Positions 9,545-20,293 of a stretch of 64,000 nucleotides of DNA are shown here, one piece after another. How positions within the stretch are numbered: the first letter of the stretch is position 1; each line of letters starts with the position of its first letter. The notes under the pieces were generated by a model that saw only the letters and a list, made by a program, of their open reading frames with translations, searched no databases and was not told where the DNA came from. Position numbers and translations under genes: made by a program. Source of the stretch: Datura wrightii (lineage: Eukaryota > Streptophyta > Magnoliopsida > Solanales > Solanaceae); NCBI GenBank assembly GCA_035772735.1, contig JASDFA010000010.1, forward strand, positions 126,799,501 to 126,863,500, written 5' to 3'.

Positions 9545-11323
9545 TCAGGGAGTTCCACCACCCAATTTTTGTGCTATTTTAATTTTTTGTGAACACTGGG
9601 GACAGTGTTCGAGATAAGTGTGGGGTGGGAGTAGTTAGGTGCTGGTTGTGCTGTTATGTATGTCCTAATCTATTGTTGTGCCTGTGAACAAAATTTTCTG
9701 ACCCAGTGATTTGTGATTATAAGTTGTTGTTCTATATTGTAAATATATATGAAACTGTGGTGTGTTGCTGAATGTTGCTAGCTGATTTTGTACATATTTT
9801 TGTTATCGAAATGATCGATATTTTTAAAGATTTTTTTCAATTCTTGGGTTTCTCGGAGTTTGTTTTTGGTTCTTTTACCGAGAATGGTCCCATTGAACCG
9901 AAGTCCTAGTTAGTGACCGTACCCTATGATGGATGGATGACGACCGTCTTAAGGGAAATGTAGTCGTTAGGAGTAGATTTTTCAATTATTTTGCAGTTGT
10001 TTTCTTTTGTGGGTTGCATCCCAAAACCTGTAGTTACTTTATGGTTGCGTGTTGTACGTGATATTTGAAATGCAAAGGTGATTCATATGAAAGCATGCAA
10101 CTTTGTAAATATGTTGAGATACCTAGGCCATAGAGTTCGATTCAGTGTGATTGAGGCTTAATGTTTGAATTCCTGTAATTAGCTGATTGAAGAGTCTGTG
10201 AATACATCTCGAATTGAGCATGTGCAATAAGTGTGAAGTGAGGTTTTGTTATTCCATGCTATTGTAAAGTGTCTAGAACTTGCCTGGTGTGTGCAAAAAA
10301 CGAAATGAAGGAGGTGTATTGTAGGAAAGGATGTAGGCATTTCTTTGTTTTTAACCGAAAGTTTCTATTTTTCATTATCGTACCCACCTTGATTGTGTAC
10401 CCTAGTCAGCCCGTTGAGCCTTTAGCCTATTATTTTTTTCTTTTTTCAAAAAGTGTAAACCGAGCTTAATCCCTTCTTTTCATTAGCCGTAAAGTCGATC
10501 CCAAACTCTTAAGCTCTTAAGAAGAGAAAATTATTTTCCCAAAGTGTCAAGGAGTGAGAATGGTGAAAAGAAAAGAAAAGCAGACTGATGGAAGAAAAGA
10601 AAAGGTTGAAGGTGCACTTGTTAGAAATAAACTATAATGAAGGTGTATGAACAATCTTTGTTGTGGTGTCAAGTGTGCTTAATAAGATGGGGCAAACTAA
10701 AGAAAAACATCAAGAGTGGGAGGGTGACGAAAGAAATAATGTCCATGAGTTTGATGGGATGTGTTGAAAAGGCGCTTAAGGATGCTAGTGGCCATTATGG
10801 GCTAGCCCAATATTTACTAGTTCCATAGCTTCCATTACAACCTGTTAAAGTCCTACGTGATCTTACATCACACTTCTTTATATTAGTGGAGTAGTACACT
10901 AAAGGCAAGCTTATGGGTCATGACATGATGCATGTGAATTCTTTTGGGAGAGAGAGCAAAATTGTGTTTATATGCCCCTGCTTGAAATTTTGTGAGTTCA
11001 TATGATCAAAAAGGGGAAAATTCTCTTGTGTTGTGAGGGCACATGCTTGATGAGAGATTAATTTTCGTGTCAGATGTCTTGATCAGCTGATTTGCATGAG
11101 TTTGCCAATATCGAGAGTCGATTCTTAAGTCTAGGAGGTCTTGATGTATTGAAGGTCATTGCATTGATAGGACCATGCATGTTTGCTTGATGATTTACTG
11201 TATTGAATAATCGGTATGACCGTAACCTAAATTGTCGAACCATAGTAGCGAGGGTGGGATGTAAATTGCATGAGGTGTAAGATTGTTGTTCGAGGACGAA
11301 CAAGGATTTAAGTGTGGGGTAAG
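9545..11323 (+). other. A: 3' non-coding region and polypurine tract
   Basis: About 1.8 kb without a credible ORF. It has blocks conserved in B, E and F: GATGACGACCGTCTTAAGGG at 9937-9956, the run around AAGGGCAAGCTTATGGGTC near 10910, and the hairpin TTGTTCG-AGGA-CGAACAA at 11286-11303. TAAGTGTGGGGT occurs right after ORF2 at 9615-9626 and again at 11309-11320 against the 3' LTR, where it is the probable polypurine tract. The conservation between families with different LTRs suggests a cis role. Confidence 0.7.
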
Positions 11324-12744
11324 TGATCTTGGGAAAATTTATATGCCCAAGTGATACTCAAAGGTGTCATTTTAGCCTTGTTTATCTATCAATGTTTATA
11401 CATTCTCATGTAATTGGTAATAAAATGTGAATTTATACTAACCAACATGATTAGCATTGTTTTGCAGGAAAAATGTAATTTCGGGAAGCTAAAATGCATG
11501 TTGGAAGATATCGGGGTTGGACTCGGATGTGAGCAAGGGACAAGGCATTGGAAAGCACAAAATAAAGGAGCTCCGCGATGGAGCCGTGTCACGCTGCCAT
11601 CGCGGAGGCCTTCTGCCTGGAGAGGGAATTTTTAGCCTATTTCCAATGAGGGTTCGCGATGGTTCCGTGGCACGGTGGCCTGGCTCCGCATTGCACGCCG
11701 TGCCACGTTGGGCCTTATTCCCTGGACCCCCAGTTTCCAGTGAGGGTCCGCGTCGGTGGCGTGTCACGGAGGTAGTGCTCCGCGATGCACTCCGTGACAC
11801 GTTGCTTGTTATTCCGGGAAAAATTCCCACTAGTATAAATAAAACACTTAGGTTCATTTTTCAATATTCTGGCTTGGTGGAGCAAGAACGTGGGTTACAG
11901 GCAGTTGAGGGGACGAAATTATTACGATTTTTCTCTCTTTCCTTCTTCTTGTATTCAATTGCTTGTATGTTTAGCAATCATTTTAACGATGTTTAATCCA
12001 CAAATGAGTGGCTAATTCATCTTCTTGCTGAGGTTAAGAACACTTGTAATGAAATGTGATTATTGATTCTTTGGTTTTTCATCTTTTCTTCCATGGTTGT
12101 TCTATTGATTCTTGTTCTTACTGCATTAATGTGTGGCCTACGTTAATGTACATCTGAAAAGTCCGGTTTCACTCGAGAGAGCAAGAAACTGGAAAGTTGT
12201 GAATTAATAGGATATGATCCTTTCTTAGTTTGGGAAAATTGAGAATTGATTTACCTTCAGGATAGAAATATACCTGAAAGTCGTATTAGTCAATTTAGGA
12301 ATCGGTTTTGTATGGCTAGAACATGAATTGCATTTAATCACAGAAATGTAGGTGGATGGTTCATGATTCTTAAGTGGGGTTAAATACGAGAGTTTTAATC
12401 CCTTGGCAATAATTCTTGACAAGCAACCGGAGGAAAAGGCTAACCAAATTATATCGACAATTAATTTCATTACATGTTCGTTTAACTTCAGCATGCTCAC
12501 ATTCATAGTTCAGACTTACATTAGATAATTGTTTTAGACTTAGCATAATTATTAGAAATCAAAAATATCAAACTCTTGGTTACACTGTTGTCTGCATTTT
12601 TAGAATTGAAATATAGTACACTTGAGCAGATTGCACTTTATCCCAGTCCCTGTGGGATCGATACTTGGCTTACTTAAGCCACTTTACTACTTGTTCCACC
12701 ACGTGCACTTGCGTGTAGTTTTATACCAACCAAACAACAAAACA
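11324..12744 (+). repeat. A: 3' LTR
   Basis: Starts TGATCTTGGGAAAA and ends ACAAAACA, the same length as the 5' copy. TATAAATA is at 11834-11841 and the U3 palindromes are at 11570-11805. The next bases, AGTTTTTGATGCC, look like the start of the element's own leader (AGTTTTTGGAGCC at 4455), which is odd for sequence outside a 3' LTR. Confidence 0.88.
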
Positions 12745-13169
12745 AGTTTTTGATGCCCGCTAGAGGGTGAGGATTCATCACTCCAAGGAGTGGCATGCCG
12801 TCCACAGTAGCACGAAGATGGGATGCAGTATTCCCCATAACAGGCTGATCAGCATAGCATTATAGCTTACCCTATCGAGTGTTTGCGCCCAGGGGGCAGA
12901 TTACAGTTTACAGTTATAGGAGTCCTCCGGACTCAGACACAGTTATAGTTAGAGGCTAGAGCCCGAGCTGCAGACCAAAGGGGGCAGGTAGAGGTGCTCG
13001 TAGTTTGTAGGCGAGTGGAGTGATTTATTTTTTGATGGTTTTGACCCGGGTAGGGGTATATAGATAGTGTGTTGGTTGGCACCTTCCAGCTTATGGGGGC
13101 TGGTATAGGTCCTTGTATGTTATATATGTATATACATGTTATTTATTAGTTGATAGATAGCAGGACGCC
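12745..13169 (+). mobile_element. T: 3' LTR, second segment
   Basis: Non-coding stretch between A and the solo LTR. It carries CCTTCCAGCTTATGGGGGC near 13082, matching the LTR of C (reverse of 51380-51400), so it is the continuation of the T LTR. The last five bases, ACGCC, are one copy of the target duplication of the solo LTR. No ORF of note. Confidence 0.65.
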
Positions 13170-14589
13170 TGTTCGGTGCTTTTGTTTGGGTATATAGCTA
13201 CACGCAAGTGCACGTGGTCGAACAAGTAGTAAAGTGGCTTAAGTAAGCCAAGTATCGATCCCACAGGGACTGGGCTAGGGTAACAATCTACCCAAGTGTC
13301 ACTATACTTTAACTCTAAAAATGCAGACAACAGTGTGAAGAAGAGTTTGATATTTTGGTTTCTAATTTTATGCTAAGTCTAAAATGAATATATAATTTGA
13401 GTCTGAACTATGAATATGAGCATGCTATGGTTAAACGAACATGTAAAGAAACGAATCATCAATACAATTTGGTTAATATTTCCTCCGGTTGCTAGTCAAG
13501 AATTATTGCCAATGGATTAAAACTCTCATATTTAACCCAACTTAAGAAGCATGAGCCGTCCACCTACATTTCTGTGATAAAATGAAATTCATGTTCTAGC
13601 CTTACAAAACCGATTCCTTAATTGACTAATACGACTTTCAGGTATATCTCTATCCTGAAGGTAAATAAATTCTCAATTTTTCCAAACTAAGAAAAGATCA
13701 TATCCTATCAATTCACAACTTTCCAATTTTTTGCTCTCTCGAGTGAAACCGGACTTTTTAGATATACATTAACATTGGCCACACATTAATGCAGTAAGAA
13801 CAAGAATCAATAGAACAACCATGGAAGAAAAGATGAAAAACCAATTGATCAATAACTACATTTCAATACAATTGTTCTTAACCTCAGCAAGAAGAGGATT
13901 TAGCCACTCATGCGTGGATTAAACATCGTTAAATGAGTGTTAATCGTACAAGAAATTGAATTAAAGAAGAAGGAGATAGAGAAAAACCCTGAGATTTTCG
14001 TCCCCTCAACTGCCTGTAACCCACGTTCTTGCTCCACCAAGTCAGAATAATTAAAAATAAACCTAAGTGTTCTATTTATACTAGTGGGAATTTTTCCCGG
14101 AATAATAAGCAACGTGTCACGGAGTGCATCGCGGAGCACTGCCTCCGTGAGACGCCACTGACGTGGACCTTTACTGGAATTTGGTCATGCAGGTGTTAAG
14201 GCCCAACGTGGCACGGCGTGCAACGCGGGGCTAGACCAATGTGCCACGGCCCCAACGCGCACCTTCACTGGAATTTGGCAAAAATTCCATATCCAGGCAG
14301 AAGGCATCCGCGATGGCAGCGTGACACGGCTCCATTGCGGAGCCCCTTTAATTTGTGCCTTCAAGTGCTTTTTCCCTTGCTAGCGTCCGAGTCCAACCCT
14401 GATCTCTCCCAACATGCATTTTAGCTTCCCAAAATTATATTTCACCTGCAAAACAACGCTAATCATGTTGGTTAGTATAAATTCACATTTTATTACAAAT
14501 CACATGAGAATGTATAAACATCGATAGATAAACAAGGCAAAAATGACACATTTGAGTATCACTTGGGCAAATAAATTTTCCTAAGTTCA
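13170..14589 (-). mobile_element. Solo LTR of the A/F family
   Basis: On the minus strand it runs TGAACTTAGG (14589) to CACCGAACA (13170), about 1420 bases, and aligns end to end with the LTRs of A and F, including the reverse TATAAATA at 14073-14080 and the U3 palindromes at 14110-14340. It is flanked by a perfect five-base duplication, ACGCC at 13165-13169 and 14590-14594, with no internal region. This is the classic product of recombination between the two LTRs of one insertion. Confidence 0.93.
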
Positions 14590-15384
14590 ACGCCACGTCG
14601 ACAGGTAGGCTTCTACCTTACCTTCAGTACAGATAAGCTTATTTCAGATCCCGCCAGCCCAGAGAGTTTCAGTTATTTTCTGCTATTCAGAACTATCAGT
14701 ACTATTGCTTATCTTCAATTATGTTCAGTTTTTGCTTTGCATACTCGGTACCCGTGGTACTGATGCCCTCTTGGGGCGCAGCATTACTTGCCTGCAGGTA
14801 CTCATAGACGAGGAGCTGACACCTCGTGATTCCAGCCAACACATAGAGTCATCACATCATGTCGTCCGGAGCTAGACAGCTAGAGGTTTATTTCTTTTCT
14901 TTTGTTGCACAGTATGGGTAGGCCAGGGCCCTGTCCCGACCATCTTATTAGTATTCTTAGAGGCTTTCAGATTGTGTATTTCCTGTGGTTAGTTATACTG
15001 GTCGTTTGAGGTCGTGTCTATGTCTTAGCTTGTTTATGATGGTCGTGTGGGGCCTTATTCAGTTGATAGTGGTGACCTTGTCGGTCACGTAGCAGTTTAG
15101 CTCCTGTTTCCTTGATTCAGAAGTAACTAGACAACATGGTGGCCTTGTCGGCCCGCATAGGTTCCCTTATGTTGATGTGGTTCTGGTTAGTTGTTGTGGT
15201 TGTACAGGTGGCTATAAGCCTAGCCGGCCGGGAGCTGTATTTACAGCCGCTATATAGCCCATTGATTCCATGAATCAGAGTTAGAGCAGGCCAGCACCAG
15301 AAGTGCTTAGGCTTAGCAGTCTAGCAGTTCAGGTCCTAGTAGGGAATTAGGTGCCAGTCATAGCCCCCACGGCGAGGTGTGACA
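14590..15384 (+). mobile_element. T: 3' LTR, last segment
   Basis: Continues the T LTR to its end, GAGGTGTGACA, at 15384. It matches the LTR of C by eye at several places: GGGGCGCAGCATTACTTGCC near 14773, GGTGGCCTTGTCGGCC near 15140, and the ending GTGCCAGTCATAGCCCC against GTGCCAGTCATGCCTC of C. The five bases after it, GGCAT, should recur at the left end of T, outside the window. Confidence 0.75.
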
Positions 15385-17140
15385 GGCATGGACTGTCAAA
15401 ATCACTGTAAAAAGGGGGCCGTTAGGCTAAGTAAATAAAACCTATGGTGGCAACGTAGTTCTGGAACCTGGGTGCGCTTGAACCTCGGCCCTTTCGGTGT
15501 GAAGTCCTACTCCTACTTGAAAATCCTATTACTTCCACTACTTACAAGCAGATTGCTTGATACTAGGGCCCAAGACTATACTAACCCAGGGATACTATCA
15601 GAGAGTTCCCTTAGCATTTTATAGGACCAGATTTGGAAACTGAGTTCTAAGACTGGTTAGAGTTGCTAATCTGGAAGCATCGTAACCGTCTAAAGAACAA
15701 ACTGATAACTGAATTGGGGTCCTGTGGCCTGTCAGAGATATAAATGGAATGTCATGACCGTCTAATGTACCAAATAACTATAATCTAAGTCTGAGTCTGA
15801 TAATTGAGAGGCACCACTGACACCTCAGTAAGAGACTATAGTCAAACTGATCAGCTAACATTTCTGGCTGACACTGAATATTCTACTAGTTTGACTGAAG
15901 CTGAACTGACAATTCTGAGAAAATAAATAGTACATATACTTTCTGACTGCATCTAAATAACATACAGGTAACTGAGTTTCTAACACATACAATTATTATA
16001 GGAACCCCTGGACTTTAAAGATACAAGCAATTTTTGAGAATTCAATACTTATGAAGGATTCTAGTTTCTAACTTTTTCAAGAGTTAGGGATAAATTTCTA
16101 ATTCACTAGAACAAGAATCATTTTAGTTACAAACGGGTGAAAAATAGCTAAAATTAACATAGGATAGGATTCTACATAAAATAATCCAAGAAAAATAGCA
16201 ATAATTTTGAATTCACAAACTCGGGGCTATGACTTAAGTGAACAGGGAGAGAGCTTTGGGGGATGCAAGGGGAGAACAATCACCTTGCTGAATTCCCACA
16301 TACCTGTAGAAGAAACCCTGGTGAAAATCCCTGAGAAAACTGAGAAGAAAATCAACCCTAGCTCCTACTTTGTGCTTCTAGAGAACTTTTACGCTCTATT
16401 CTTGAGGGAGTTGAGAAAAATGAGTGGATAGGGTCTTTCCAACCCTTCAATTCCCTCCTATACGAACCCAAAACGACATGGTTTCAAGTTAAAAAGGTTG
16501 GGAAAATACAAAAATACCCCTGGCAGAAAGAACTGAAAACTGCCCGACCCTGAACAACGGATCTCAGGACGGGTCGTTGGTTCAAACAACGGTCCATTGA
16601 ATCTATCTTTGGTTTCTGGGTTAGAAACTAAATTTACATGGATGATCCATGGGTAGGTACAATGATCCGTTGGAAGCAACAATGGGCCATTGATACCTCC
16701 CATTGGAACTCATAAGAAAACTAGGCACGGGGACAACGGGTGATAACAACGACCCATTTGTAGGACCAACCGGCCATTGTATCCCCTCGTGGTTCACATG
16801 GCAGGGTTTTGGAATTGAATGACGGGTGGTTACAACGGCTCGTTGGAGGCTACCACGGGCCATTATTCCCTCCCGTTGTCTCGGGGAAAGGGTTCGAAAG
16901 ACCTCTAAACTCGGGATTCAATGGATGACAGGATGACTCATAGTTAGGAATAATGGTTCGTCCTATTTCTTGTTGTTTCTCCTTGAAGGAAGGCTGCTAT
17001 TAACCACAGACACTTACAATGGTCTGTTGGTTCCACCAACGGTCCGTTGTTGGGGTCGTCTAAGATAGAAAAATTTTTGGTTTCCTGTGGTTTTTCATGT
17101 AGCATCTGAATTTTATCTAGGAAAGTTTTGGGGTGTTACA
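15385..17140 (-). mobile_element. D': truncated gypsy LTR
   Basis: On the minus strand it starts TGTAACACCCCAAAAC at 17140 and is related to the LTR of D at 41555: both carry the CGCACCCAGGTTCC block (reverse at 15455-15475; D at 43165-43180) and many short GACGGGTCGTTG-like units (16550-17060). T inserted into it, so it is cut at 15385. The sequence outside 17140 is RNase H of G, not a polypurine tract, so this should be the 5' LTR of an element inserted into G. No real ORF is present. Confidence 0.75.
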
Positions 17141-17145
17141 CCCAT

Positions 17146-18853
17146 AGACATCTGACTAAGGGCATTAGCTGCCACATTAGCTTTACCTAGGTGATAGAGG
17201 AGATCGACATCATAGTCTTTTAGTAATTCCAACCATCTCCTCTGCCTCATGTTTAACTCTTTCTATTTAAATATATGCTACAACTCTTGTGAATAGTAAA
17301 TATATCAACATGAACCCCATAAAAATAGTGACGTCATATTTTTAGTGCAAATGCAATTGCTACTAATGCCAGATCATGTGTCCGATTACTCTTTTCTTAT
17401 TTTTTGAGTTATCTAGAGGCATATGCAACCACCTTACCTTGTTGCATCAATACACAACCTAATCCAATACTGGAAGCATCACAATAAACTACATATCCTT
17501 CAGTTCCTTTAGGAAAGACTAATACTGGTGCTGACATTAATTTATCTTTCAACTCCGAAAAGCTCCTTTCACAAGCCTCTGACCATTGGAACTTAGCTGC
17601 TTTCTAGGTTAACTTGGTCAATGTAGCAGATATAGAAGAAAATCTCTCAACAAACCTTCTATAATATCCTACTAGCCCTATGAAACTATGTATCTTTGTA
17701 GGCATCGTAGGTCTGGGCCAATTCGTTACAGCTTCAATTTTCTAAAAATCCAGACTAATACCCTAATTGGATACAACATACCCAAGAAATTCAACTGAGT
17801 CCAACCAGAACTCACACTTGGAGAACTCAACATATAATTAGTTGTATTTAAGGGTTTATAATACTTCCTTGAGATGATTTTCATGATCTTCTTTTCCAAG
17901 TGAGTATATGAGAATATCATCTATAAACACGATCATGAATAAATCTAGAAAGGGCTTGAAAAACCTATTCAATAAGATTCATGAAGGTGGTTGGGGTATT
18001 GGTTAAGCCAAATGACATGACAATAAATTCAAAATGCCTGTATCTAGTCTAAAAAGCGATCTTTGGAATATATGATTCCCTAATCTTCAACTGATAATAT
18101 CCAGACCTCAAAATAAATTTTTGGGGAACACTTGGCACCTTACAATTGATCAAACGAGTCATCTGTACGAGGAATTAGAGATTTATTCTTTATTGTAACT
18201 TTACTCACCTGACAATATTCTAAACACATGCGCAATGAGCCATCTTTCCTTTGTAAAAATAATACAGGCGCACCCCAAGGGGATATAATAGGCCAAATGA
18301 ATCTTTGTTAAGAAGATCTTTTAATTATTCTTTCAGTTATTTTAACTTTGTTGGGGACATTTTATAAGGTGGAATAGGTATAGGCTAGGTATCGGGATTC
18401 ACATCAATACCAAAATCTATCACCCTCTCTGGAGAAAGTCTAAAAAGTTCCTCAGGAAACACTTTCACTTACAATTAGCACGGTTTGAAGGGTTGGTGCC
18501 TCCTTTCAATATCAAGATCTCTTACTCGGACCAGGTGATATAAACACCCTTATGATATCAACTTTCTTTACCTAAGATAGTAAATAAATCTACCCAACGG
18601 TATCACAACATTACCTTTCCACTCTAGGATTGGTTCGCCCAAAAAATAAAATCGTTCAATCTTAGTTCGACAGTCAATTGTGGCATAACAAGAATATAGA
18701 CAATCAATGCCCTCAATAAGATTAAAGTCATCTATTTTGATATTAATCAAATCTTCCTTAGTATCTTTGCTAGCCATTGTAACTATGCAATCACAACAAA
18801 CTCATCCAGCTATAATGGATTCTCCAATTGGAGTTGATACTGCAAACGATTCT
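17146..18853 (-). pseudogene. pol: G: protease-RT-RNase H remnant of a gypsy pol
   Basis: Heavily decayed minus-strand pol. From 18777 downward: end of the protease with EGIDCLYSCYATIDCRTK and FYFLGEPILEWKGN, the linker to RT with IPIPPYKMSPTKLK, RT with RYRHFEFIVMSFGLTNTPTTFMNLI (about 18030-17950), and RNase H ending RRWLELLKDYDVDLLYHLGKANVAANALSQMSMG at 17146. The FIDD active-site box is destroyed and stops occur every 10-40 codons. Integrase is not here: D' cuts the frame at 17140 and H cuts the protease at 18854. This is the oldest layer visible in the window. Confidence 0.85.
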
Positions 18854-20293
18854 TGTAACACCTCAAATCCCGGAGTGAATTATTGCAACAAAAGAATAAA
18901 AATTTTATACCTGGTTTCGGGGTGACAGAGGGTATGACAACCCGTCACACATCTGGGGGCGTGTTTGATGGCCGTTAGCAAGGTGATAAACCATCATTGG
19001 CCCCTTCAAGCCTTGGGTCCCTTTCAGTTAAAGGGCGATAGAGGAACTAACATCCCGTCACTTATTTGATGGTGGACTTGAAGTTCATCATCTAGACGAT
19101 GGACTGTCACTTGCTCCGTCGAGGTCTGGTACATTCAGCTTATGGGGGACAAGGTCCCCATGGACCATCAAGTGAGTGATGACCCGTCAAGGTGACCATC
19201 ACTTAGGCCAGAAGTTTAGGCCGTTCTGGTTAAAGAAGGACAGAGGGCCGATGAAATGTCAGGTGAGCGACAGCTCATCACGTTGGTCATCACTTGGGAA
19301 AATTTTATTCATGCCCTTCAGTTTAAGAGCGATGACGGAGAAGAAAGACCGTCAGACTGGCAATAGCCTATCACCTAGGTCGTCAAACATGCAGCGATCC
19401 AAAAATCGCAGATTTTTATATACTTTATCCAAGGGTATTTTCATATATTCCCACCCTTCTAAGTTCTATATTACATGGTTTTGAGTATATTTGTAAGGAT
19501 TTAGAGGGGTAAATGGTCCTCCTCCCTCATTTCCCACTTAAACTTTCAGAGCATCATTACGTAAAACTCAAAGTTTCTCACTGAAGCTAAGAACCAGAGC
19601 TTCCAATTTTATAAGAATTTTCAAGCTACTTCTCTGGAATTTCTTCTCCAGGTATGTGGAGTTTAAGAAAGGGAATCCCTCCGACCCTTGTGCCCAAGTA
19701 TTCTCAGAATCTTTCATCAATTCATGCAGAAATCATGATTAGGGTTTTGCCAGATAAATTATGTATGTTTAGTTAATTCAGTATATTTTGCAAGTTTCAA
19801 TAATTCTAGCATGTGATTTTCATATTCTTGATCTGAACGCTATAGTATGACTACTAGCCCTAGTTCTGTATGACTTCTTCTGGATTAAGCTTTGCATGAT
19901 TTCAAGCAGGTGTTGAATTGTACTTTCCTAGGCTATTATCTTAGTATAAATTATTTGTATGAATGTTTCAAGTTAAAATTAGTATTTTTAGATCTTAGGT
20001 ATACTTTGTATTAGTCAAAAATATCAACGGATCAGTTTGGCCATTTTATCAATCTATCAGTATTAAATTCAGTATCTTCACTTATCAAGTTCCTTACACT
20101 CTCAGGACACTTCACATAAGTTATTTTGTATAGCCTTATGAAACTAGTATTGATCTAGTCAGTCCAATCAGATATTACTAGAATTTCAGTTGGGAGTAGT
20201 TCTTAGCACCGAGTGGGCTGAGGTTCAGCGCACCCAGGTTCCCAAAATTACGTTCCACATTTTTGCTCGAATGGGCATTAATTCAGTGATTAC
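18854..20293 (+). mobile_element. H: gypsy LTR, first segment
   Basis: Begins TGTAACACCTCAAATCCCGG inside the protease of G (target bases ATTCT at 18849-18853). 18920-19400 holds many short dispersed units of the type GACCCGTCA and GGTCATCAC. A TATA-like TATATA follows at 19417-19422. The AGCGCACCCAGGTTCCC block near 20227 links it to D and D'. It is interrupted at 20293 by B and continues at 27890. No convincing ORF. Confidence 0.75.

Larger units (their letters stand above)
3034..12744 (+). mobile_element. A: pol-less Athila/Tat-like retrotransposon with ORF2
   Basis: Complete by structure: two LTRs of about 1421 bases (3034-4454 and 11324-12744) starting TGATCTTGG and ending in CA, a tRNA-Asp-type primer site, gag, protease, a second ORF and a polypurine-like tract. 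No RT, RNase H or integrase motif occurs anywhere between the LTRs, so it depends on enzymes from another element. This fits the TR-GAG class, with an extra ORF. It lies in the T 3' LTR. The flanks do not show a target duplication (ACTCA before, AGTTT after), unlike B, E and F. Confidence 0.9.

Noticed and set aside
9346..9561. Ser-rich ORF antisense to the ORF2 tail, also at 55876-56091
   Set aside because: It is the reverse reading of the GAT/GAG-rich acidic tail of ORF2.
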